From Helicobacteraceae bacterium (GTDB taxonomy: Bacteria > Campylobacterota > Campylobacteria > Campylobacterales > SZUA-545): 5,493 nt of DNA. Positions 1-4,676 of this stretch are shown in pieces. Numbering within the stretch: position 1 is the first letter of the stretch; every line of letters begins with the position of its first letter. The stretch is taken from positions 1-5,493 of the forward strand of contig QKHD01000303.1 of NCBI GenBank assembly GCA_003250175.1. The letters run 5' to 3'. Under the pieces are notes generated by a model that saw only the letters and a program-made list of their open reading frames with translations, was not told where the DNA came from and did no database searches. Position numbers and translations under genes: made by a program.

Positions 1-779
1 CGGAGCGCCCGTTTGACAATATAGGCCGTGGCCTTGGTATCGGAGCTCTTTTGCCACTGGGCACAGAGGTGCTCCACCCACGCCGGATCGCTCTTCGAGG
101 CGTCGTTGAGCCAGTTGGCCACGGAGTCCTGCACGTAGCGGGAGGGGTCGTTTTTTAAAGGCTCCAGCAGAGCTTGGCCCAGGGAGGGGGTGGCTTTTAA
201 CTTTGCAATATGCGCCGCCCAGACACCCCGCGGGCGGGTCACTTCGCTGGCAAAACGCCGCACGTTGGCATCGTCGTGGTGGCTGAGTGGGGCTAGCAGC
301 CCAAGCCAAAGCTCCGGATCGGCGGCGACTTCGTGACGCAGGGCCATCCAGACAAGTTCGCGCACGGTCATGCTGCTGTCCGCCGCGAAGGGGATCAGGT
401 TGGTGAGTTTGACCTCCGGAGCCGTTGCTTCCTTGCCCGCCATCAGGGCCGCCCAGCTTCGGACGGTGTCGCTTTGATGGGTGGCGAGGGCGCTGCGCTG
501 GGCTGGGTTCAGGTTGCCGTTTAGCAGCAGGTCGGCGATATTTCGGTGCAGGGTCATGGCCTTGCTGTTTTCCGGGTTTTGGCGCAGCACCTCCGGATCG
601 ACGTTGAGACCGAGATTTTTAGCCACATAGCCCAAAAGCACCACGCCGTCGATGGCCAGCCACTCGGAAAGGTTGACGCACTCGAGCTCGCCGCGGTTGA
701 GCAGCGCCAGCACATCTGCGGGCACCTTGGCCGGGCTGGACGCCCCCTTGCGCCCTTTATAGTCGGATGCCAAACTCAC
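1..779 (-). CDS. AlkC-like DNA alkylation repair protein (HEAT-like repeats), C-terminus outside the window
   Basis: My own translation of the minus strand gives an open frame of about 259 residues running off the window start. The most telling part is near residues 186-245: NVRRFASEVTRPRGVW, then NDPSRYVQDSVANWLND, then ATAYIVKRALR at the edge. This matches the pattern I know from AlkC-type (COG4335) glycosylases and related HEAT-repeat repair proteins (VRR.ASE..RPR..W, DPS.YVR.SVAN.LND, R.IV..ALR). Such proteins remove alkylated bases from DNA in the cytoplasm by gripping the duplex with helical repeats. An earlier segment, LNRGELECVNLSEWLAID (residues 28-45), also fits the family. The start is taken as GTG at 779, preceded by AAGGTG at 792-787 with a 7-nt spacer; TTG at 773 is an alternative, and the frame is closed upstream by a TAG at 821-819. 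It overlaps the end of nat by 23 bp, so the two are probably cotranscribed. The repair family is well supported. The exact substrate is not, and a non-catalytic HEAT relative is possible. Confidence 0.82.
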   Translation of the reverse strand, partial: MSLASDYKGRKGASSPAKVPADVLALLNRGELECVNLSEWLAIDGVVLLGYVAKNLGLNVDPEVLRQNPENSKAMTLHRNIADLLLNGNLNPAQRSALATHQSDTVRSWAALMAGKEATAPEVKLTNLIPFAADSSMTVRELVWMALRHEVAADPELWLGLLAPLSHHDDANVRRFASEVTRPRGVWAAHIAKLKATPSLGQALLEPLKNDPSRYVQDSVANWLNDASKSDPAWVEHLCAQWQKSSDTKATAYIVKRAL

Positions 780-1524
780 GGGCGAGCACCTTATTGTAAT
801 CTTCCTCTGGAACCTGCTCTACGCTCACCCCCTCCAGAGTGATACGCTTAAGCTCGTTGTCGATCAAAAACGTGCGGCTCTGCGGGGCCTGGAGGATGGC
901 GAGGCGTTTTTGGGTAAAGATGGTGTTGGTGGCGGTGGAGTTAAAATAGTTGGCCAGGGTGTAGTCCACCCACTCCTGCGGGTTTAGATCAAAGCTGTAG
1001 AGATCGGCCCACGCCCCTTCCAGCCAGACCTGCAGGAGGTATTCGCCTTGGCTCAGGCTCACACGAAAACGGTCCGGCCCCTGGACGGCTTCGATGGGAA
1101 GGCTAGAGAGGTTGACCGGCTCCCGAAGCCCGTACCCGCCAAAGCCTAAGTCACAAAGGAAAAACTCCCCCTCCGCTTCGACCCGCAGCACCATGTGGGT
1201 CTTGGGGCGGCGTTCGGTGTAGTTAAAGCGCGGGCGCGCCGCCAGCATGGTGTAGGAAAACCCAAGCGCTTCCAACGCCATGCAAAAGAGGCCGTTGACC
1301 TCATAGCAGTAGCCGCCGCGGCCCTGGGTTACTATCTTGTCGACGATCTCCTCCGGAATGAGGGAGACGATCATTTTTTTGTGCCAGACGTCAGCGTTTT
1401 CGAAAGGGACGGCATAGAGCTGGGCGCGCATGAGCGTTTGCAGCCCTGCACGTGTGGCGGCGGGTTTTTCCGTCAGTCCGATCCGCTTCAGATAAGCGTC
1501 CAGGGTGAAGTTTTTGGCGTGCAT
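757..1524 (-). CDS. nat: Arylamine N-acetyltransferase
   Basis: This 255-residue protein is predicted to transfer acetyl from acetyl-CoA to arylamines, hydrazines or related amines in the cytoplasm by a ping-pong mechanism. The whole papain-like catalytic triad of the NAT family is visible: Cys73 in RGGYCYEVNGLF, His110 in KTHMVLRV and Asp125 in CDLGFGG. The N-terminal VPFENADVWHKK segment (residues 39-50) is also typical. The length is slightly below the usual 260-280 residues, but all three domains seem present. The ATG at 1524 has a strong AGGAGG site five bases upstream, and a TATAAT lies 24 bases upstream of the ATG. It is the first gene of a minus-strand pair; its last 23 bases overlap the alkylation-repair gene, which suggests a joint role in handling reactive or foreign chemicals (inference). 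The family assignment is secure. The physiological substrate cannot be read from sequence. Confidence 0.95.
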   Translation of the reverse strand: MHAKNFTLDAYLKRIGLTEKPAATRAGLQTLMRAQLYAVPFENADVWHKKMIVSLIPEEIVDKIVTQGRGGYCYEVNGLFCMALEALGFSYTMLAARPRFNYTERRPKTHMVLRVEAEGEFFLCDLGFGGYGLREPVNLSSLPIEAVQGPDRFRVSLSQGEYLLQVWLEGAWADLYSFDLNPQEWVDYTLANYFNSTATNTIFTQKRLAILQAPQSRTFLIDNELKRITLEGVSVEQVPEEDYNKVLAREFGIRL

Positions 1525-1529
1525 CGTCC

Positions 1530-1535
1530 CCTCCT
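1530..1535 (-). promoter_or_regulatory. Ribosome binding site of nat
   Basis: The minus strand reads AGGAGG here, five bases before the ATG at 1524. This is a near-perfect Shine-Dalgarno sequence and fixes the nat start. Confidence 0.85.
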
Positions 1536-1546
1536 AAGTGGTGCTG

Positions 1547-1552
1547 CATTAT
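1547..1552 (+). promoter_or_regulatory. Possible -10 element of the cyclase gene, overlapping the nat -10
   Basis: CATTAT on the plus strand matches TATAAT at four of six positions, including the second A and the last T. It lies on the same bases as the perfect minus-strand TATAAT, so one palindromic core may serve both directions. Transcription would begin near 1559, leaving a leader of about 46 bases before the ATG at 1605. No -35 is seen, so this call is tentative. Confidence 0.35.
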
Positions 1553-1553
1553 A
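1548..1553 (-). promoter_or_regulatory. -10 element of the nat / alkylation-repair unit
   Basis: The minus strand reads TATAAT, a perfect consensus -10. Transcription would begin around 1541, giving a leader of about 17 bases that still carries the AGGAGG site. There is no convincing -35: the best candidate, TTGCCC at 1579-1574, has a 20-base spacer. A missing -35 is known for the main sigma factor of Campylobacterota. Confidence 0.6.
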
Positions 1554-1593
1554 GAGGAGTTTGTGTTAAACTGGGGCAACTTTCACCACCCGC

Positions 1594-1598
1594 AAGGA
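1594..1598 (+). promoter_or_regulatory. Ribosome binding site that decides the cyclase start
   Basis: AAGGA lies six bases before the ATG at 1605, an ideal spacing. The competing GTG at 1563 has GAGGAG at 1554-1559 only three bases away. That site also overlaps the promoter core, so it would be missing from, or at the very 5' end of, a transcript started there. This favours ATG 1605. Confidence 0.6.
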
Positions 1599-1604
1599 TC
1601 CGCC

Positions 1605-3062
1605 ATGGCACCCCTGACGCTGCATGCCCTTTTGAGTCCGAAAATCCGCCTGATGCTCTACCTCTCTTCCCTCTCGACGCTGCTCTTTGTGCAGACTTAT
1701 TGCACCAATGTCTGCCCCTTTATCGACGGACTGTTCGTCTCCGAGATCGTGCTGAACCTGAGCCTCATCTTTCTTGTGCATATCGCGGTGCGCGAACTGC
1801 TTTATTGGCGCTTTTCGGAACCCTGGGCCTGCTGCTCGCTGCCGCGCCAGGCCTACTACCTCTCCATCATCTCCTGGCTCATTGCCGGGGTGGCCGCCTT
1901 TATTCTGCATGCTGTCCGTTACGAGGATTTCCCCTATGCCAGTCACCTGAAGCTGCTTAGCAGCTACTGGGTGCTGGGCGGGGGAATTCTGGCGCAGATG
2001 GAGTACATTTTATTTGAGTACCGCCATAAACAACTACCCAAACCATCAAGCACGCCCCACCCCAACGAACGCATTTCGCGGCGGATTTTGGAGAGCTTTA
2101 TCCTCTTTACTACCGCACCCACGCTGACGTTGGTGCTGGTCATCTCCCGCTACGACTACCAGGGGGTGCTTAGCCACAAAGTGATGATCGAGGTGCTCTA
2201 CATCGGGGGGCTCTTTATTGCCACCTCGCTGCTGATTGCCCTGCTCTTTGGGCGGATGCTGCGGGAAGACACCGACCGCATCGTCCGGGGGGTCGCCACC
2301 ATCGAAGCGGGGGATTTTACCCACCCCATCCGGCTAGACCGCCCCGACGAACTGGGCGAAATCTCCCGCGGCATCGACGTGATGGCCGAGGGGCTGGCCC
2401 AGCGCGAACGCATCAAGGAGGCCTTCGGCAAGTTTGTCGACCCTGTCGTGGTCGAGACCTTTACCCGGGACTACATCGCCGAAAACGGCAAGATCAACCT
2501 CTCCGGACAGCGCCGCCACGCGGTGATCCTCATGGCCGATATCCGCAACTTTACGGTTTTGAGCGAATCGATCCCCGCCGACCGGCTGGTGGAGATGCTC
2601 AACGCCTACTTTGCCCAGATGGTCGAGGCGGTCAATCACCACGGCGGTATGGTCGATAAATTCATCGGCGATGCGATCATGGCGGTTTTCGGCCTGACCG
2701 ATCCGGTGGGTGCGGAAGAGGCCGCCTGCCAGACCGCCCTTTCCATGCGCCAGCGACTGGTGCAACTCAACGCCCACTTCAGGCACGAAGGCTTTCCGGA
2801 GCTGGACACCGGCGTAGGCATTCATGCCGGTGAAGTGGTGGCGGGCTACCTGGGCAGCCAGGAGCGGCTGGAGTTTACGGTGATCGGCTCGCCCGTCAAC
2901 GTGGCCGCCCGGATCGAAAGCGAAACCAAGGTGCTGCAAACCCCGGTGCTCATCAGCGAAACCGTCGCCCGCAAGCTTACCACGACCCCCAGCCACTTCG
3001 TTTCCGAATCCCGTCTCAAGGGGGTCAGCGAGCCGGTTCGGCTCTACGGGATAGATATATGA
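1605..3062 (+). CDS. Membrane class III adenylate cyclase: six transmembrane helices, HAMP and cyclase domain
   Basis: This 485-residue enzyme is predicted to make cAMP from ATP at the inner membrane. Six hydrophobic segments (about residues 16-32, 44-66, 84-104, 119-139, 161-182 and 193-218) are followed by a HAMP linker (about 219-272, with the PDELGEIS motif) and a class III cyclase domain (about 300-470). Catalytic residues are intact: metal-binding Asp312 (MADIRNFT) and Asp356 (KFIGDAIMAVFG), the adenine-selecting Lys352, Thr425 in EFTVIGSPVN, and the transition-state residues Asn432 and Arg436. The Lys/Thr pair, with Thr where class IIIa enzymes have Asp, indicates class IIIb and ATP rather than GTP. 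The 6TM-HAMP-cyclase layout resembles mycobacterial Rv3645-type cyclases. The active form should be a homodimer, with the HAMP passing a signal from the membrane part. Cys33 and Cys37 lie in the first extracytoplasmic loop. A GTG at 1563 would add 14 residues, but its ribosome site is poorly placed. The input signal is unknown. Confidence 0.9.
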   Translation: MAPLTLHALLSPKIRLMLYLSSLSTLLFVQTYCTNVCPFIDGLFVSEIVLNLSLIFLVHIAVRELLYWRFSEPWACCSLPRQAYYLSIISWLIAGVAAFILHAVRYEDFPYASHLKLLSSYWVLGGGILAQMEYILFEYRHKQLPKPSSTPHPNERISRRILESFILFTTAPTLTLVLVISRYDYQGVLSHKVMIEVLYIGGLFIATSLLIALLFGRMLREDTDRIVRGVATIEAGDFTHPIRLDRPDELGEISRGIDVMAEGLAQRERIKEAFGKFVDPVVVETFTRDYIAENGKINLSGQRRHAVILMADIRNFTVLSESIPADRLVEMLNAYFAQMVEAVNHHGGMVDKFIGDAIMAVFGLTDPVGAEEAACQTALSMRQRLVQLNAHFRHEGFPELDTGVGIHAGEVVAGYLGSQERLEFTVIGSPVNVAARIESETKVLQTPVLISETVARKLTTTPSHFVSESRLKGVSEPVRLYGIDI

Positions 3063-3071
3063 TGGTTTGAC

Positions 3072-3077
3072 TATAAT
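3072..3077 (+). promoter_or_regulatory. -10 element of yqaA, probably giving a leaderless mRNA
   Basis: A perfect TATAAT ends only five bases before the ATG at 3083. The expected transcription start, six or seven bases after the hexamer, falls at 3083-3084, on the start codon itself. There is no Shine-Dalgarno sequence in the 20 bases after the cyclase stop. TG at 3068-3069 is close to, but one base off, an extended -10. Confidence 0.55.
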
Positions 3078-3082
3078 GTCCC

Positions 3083-3505
3083 ATGACCGAATATCTGACG
3101 CTCTTTGTCACCGCCCTGCTTTCGGCGACGCTGCTGCCCATGGGGAGCGAAGCGACGCTTCTCTACCTCCTGCATGAAGGCAACAGCGCCCTTTGGCTCC
3201 TGATTGTCGCTTCTGTTGGCAATACTTTGGGAGCGCTGGTCAATTACTGGCTGGGGCTCAAGGGGGCGGATTTTATCGTAGCCAAAGGCTATGTCAGCCC
3301 AACGCGCGCCGATCAGGCCCATGGCTATTTCGAGCGTTACGGCGGGTGGTGCCTGCTCTTTTCGTGGGCGCCCGTGGTGGGCGACCCGCTCACTTTTATC
3401 GCTGGGTCGGCCCGCTACTCGTTTGCCCGCTTTCTCCTCATCGTGGCGGCGGCCAAAACCGGACGCTACCTCTTTGTGGTCGCGGGCTATCTCTATTTCA
3501 ACTAA
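3083..3505 (+). CDS. yqaA: YqaA family (DedA/SNARE-associated-like) inner-membrane protein
   Basis: This 140-residue hydrophobic protein closely follows the E. coli YqaA pattern in length and motif order. The N-terminal LLSATLLPMGSEATL (residues 12-26, with Glu23) is the re-entrant loop motif. GNTLGALVNYWLG (46-58), FERYGGW (83-89), SWAPVVGDPLTFIAG (94-108) and KTGRY (125-129) follow. Related DedA proteins are polytopic membrane proteins linked to lipid flipping and membrane homeostasis; the role of YqaA itself is not established. The start agrees with the family N-terminus although no ribosome site precedes it; a TATAAT just upstream suggests a leaderless transcript. It follows the cyclase by 20 bases and leads into the small unknown gene, whose ribosome site overlaps its stop codon. 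Confidence 0.88.
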   Translation: MTEYLTLFVTALLSATLLPMGSEATLLYLLHEGNSALWLLIVASVGNTLGALVNYWLGLKGADFIVAKGYVSPTRADQAHGYFERYGGWCLLFSWAPVVGDPLTFIAGSARYSFARFLLIVAAAKTGRYLFVVAGYLYFN

Positions 3506-3509
3506 GGAA
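3504..3509 (+). promoter_or_regulatory. Ribosome binding site of the 103-residue unknown gene, overlapping the yqaA stop
   Basis: AAGGAA begins inside the TAA stop of yqaA (3503-3505) and sits five bases before the ATG at 3515. It supports this start over the in-frame ATG at 3527 and suggests translational coupling to yqaA. Confidence 0.7.
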
Positions 3510-3514
3510 CGACA

Positions 3515-3826
3515 ATGCTACTGGTTATGGGATTACGTGCTGAAGTATTTGAAAACAGAAGGATGGTTGAAGAGCTCTATCCGGACAACCTGCTTTTGGA
3601 TATCGCAGACTATACCGATCCGGAGAACCTGGATGAAATCCTCACGGCACTGGCCAATGAGTGGTTTAACGATCCGGAGCGCCGCGAACAGCTGGCCAAG
3701 ATGCTCAAGATCAAAAATGCCGACTTCTACATCACCAACATCATGTTTGGCGGTAAAATCTACAGTTTTGACGACCCCATCTACAAGAGCATCTTCGACT
3801 CCATCGGGATCGTCTACCGAACCTAA
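3515..3826 (+). CDS. Small acidic protein of unknown function
   Basis: I do not recognise this 103-residue protein. It has no signal peptide, no clear membrane helix and no cysteines, so it is probably a soluble cytoplasmic protein. It is acidic: I count 19 Asp/Glu against 11 Lys/Arg, so the net charge is about -8. The first half (residues 9-67) looks largely helical and charged, with two similar DPE patches (TDPENLDE at 34-41, NDPERREQ at 52-59). The last third (70-103) is richer in aromatic and branched residues (FYITNIMFGGKIYSF) and looks like strand and turn. A well-placed ribosome site, a tight 9-base gap after yqaA and clean codon use argue that it is a real gene. Its stop overlaps the stop of msrB on the other strand. 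A partner or regulator role with the YqaA protein is only a guess from position. Confidence 0.75.
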   Translation: MLLVMGLRAEVFENRRMVEELYPDNLLLDIADYTDPENLDEILTALANEWFNDPERREQLAKMLKIKNADFYITNIMFGGKIYSFDDPIYKSIFDSIGIVYRT

Positions 3827-4215
3827 TCGGCCTTTAGATCGACGGAGACGGAGTTGATGCAGTAACGCTCCCCCGTCGGAGCCGGGCCATCGGGGAAGAC
3901 GTGGCCCAAGTGACAGTCGCAGCGGGCGCAGTGTACTTCGGTGCGGGTCATGCCGTGGCTGGTGTCGACCGTGACGGCGACGGCATCTTTGCTCACCGGT
4001 TTCCAAAAGCTGGGCCAGCCGGTTCCGGAGTCGTATTTGGCTTCGGATTCAAAGAGCGGGGCGCCGCAGCATTTGCAGTGGTAGGTTCCGGAGACCTTGG
4101 TGTCCCAATAGGCACCCGTAAAGGCCCGCTCGGTTCCGTGCAGGCGGCAGACTTCAAACTCTTCAGCACTCAGCTGGGCGCGCCACTCTTCGGGGGTTTT
4201 TGTGATCTTTTCCAT
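3823..4215 (-). CDS. msrB: Peptide-methionine (R)-S-oxide reductase MsrB
   Basis: This 130-residue enzyme reduces the R form of methionine sulfoxide in oxidised proteins, normally using thioredoxin. Seen in the sequence: the zinc-site pairs Cys47/Cys50 and Cys96/Cys99, the GWPSF motif (66-70), HVFPDGP (105-111), and the catalytic Cys119 in ERYCINSVS. The length is normal for a single-domain MsrB, and the absence of a signal peptide places it in the cytoplasm. Where many MsrB proteins have Cys before GWPSF, this one has Thr65; Cys23 in EVCRLHGTE is a candidate alternative resolving residue, as reported for some family members (from memory). The ATG at 4215 overlaps the stop of the upstream gene by one base (TAATG). 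AAGGAG at 4226-4221 sits five bases before it. It is the last gene of the cheV unit. Confidence 0.96.
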   Translation of the reverse strand: MEKITKTPEEWRAQLSAEEFEVCRLHGTERAFTGAYWDTKVSGTYHCKCCGAPLFESEAKYDSGTGWPSFWKPVSKDAVAVTVDTSHGMTRTEVHCARCDCHLGHVFPDGPAPTGERYCINSVSVDLKAD

Positions 4216-4676
4216 TACAGCTCCTTGAAAAAAACTTCCAGTTCGTCCAGACTGCCCAGGTGACTAACACCCTTTTGCGCACCCTCCTCGACCCTTACAG
4301 CACTCACCTTCTCCAGAGTGCTCTCAAAAATCACAGGGGAAAACTCATCTTCCACGACCAAGACGGTGTAGTTCAGCTTGCGAAGTCCCGGCAGGATAAA
4401 GAGGCTCCGGACAAAGCTGGGGGCATTGGAGAGGTCGGCCACCACATGCACCCCGCGGCTTTCAAGAAACTCGCCGCTTTTGCCCTGCATGAAACGTTTC
4501 CACAGATCAAAGGACTTTTCATCCGGGAGGTAGATGACGACCTTGGCTTCGCTTAGCGTCATGGCCGTTCCGTGCTGATCCGGCAGCTTGATGGGCAGCA
4601 CCGCCTGACCATTTTTGGGAACTTCCAGCGCAAACAGCGTAGCCGCCAGTGCGAGCAAGCAAATCAGCTGCTTCAT
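4215..4676 (-). CDS. Exported small protein, possibly thioredoxin-fold without cysteines, function unknown
   Basis: This 153-residue protein begins with a typical Sec signal peptide (MKQLICLLALAATLFA, cleavage likely near residue 16-17), so the mature part should be periplasmic. The only cysteine, Cys6, lies in the signal peptide and not in a lipobox. The mature protein therefore has no cysteines and cannot act as a thiol oxidoreductase. The order of segments, a GQAVLPIKLPDQHG entry (23-36), a KVVIYLP strand (45-51), a helix, VHVVADLSN (76-84) and YTVLVVEDE (103-111), loosely resembles thioredoxin-like proteins of the YtfJ kind. This is a weak resemblance by eye. The ATG at 4676 overlaps the cheV stop by four bases (ATGA), with AGGGAG at 4690-4685 eight bases upstream. 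Its TAA overlaps the msrB start by one base. The coupling to cheV and msrB suggests a stress- or redox-related role. Confidence 0.85.
   Translation of the reverse strand: MKQLICLLALAATLFALEVPKNGQAVLPIKLPDQHGTAMTLSEAKVVIYLPDEKSFDLWKRFMQGKSGEFLESRGVHVVADLSNAPSFVRSLFILPGLRKLNYTVLVVEDEFSPVIFESTLEKVSAVRVEEGAQKGVSHLGSLDELEVFFKEL

Noticed and set aside
1563..1604. GTG at 1563 as the cyclase start, adding 14 residues
   Set aside because: Its GAGGAG is only three bases from the GTG and overlaps the promoter core. ATG 1605 has AAGGA at an ideal six-base spacing, and the extra residues look like no known domain.
1606..1621. Sigma-54-like site TGGCAC with GC ten bases after GG
   Set aside because: The -12 part reads ACGC rather than TTGC, and the site lies at the beginning of the cyclase coding sequence, so any transcript would start inside the gene.
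2334..2996. Long open frame of 220 codons on the minus strand inside the cyclase gene
   Set aside because: It lies opposite the conserved catalytic domain, has no ribosome site, and its His/Asp/Gly-rich composition is typical of an antisense shadow in GC-rich DNA.
3533..4006. Minus-strand open frame of 157 codons across the unknown gene and msrB
   Set aside because: It overlaps the strongly supported msrB in another frame, has an Arg/His-rich composition, and shows no ribosome site.
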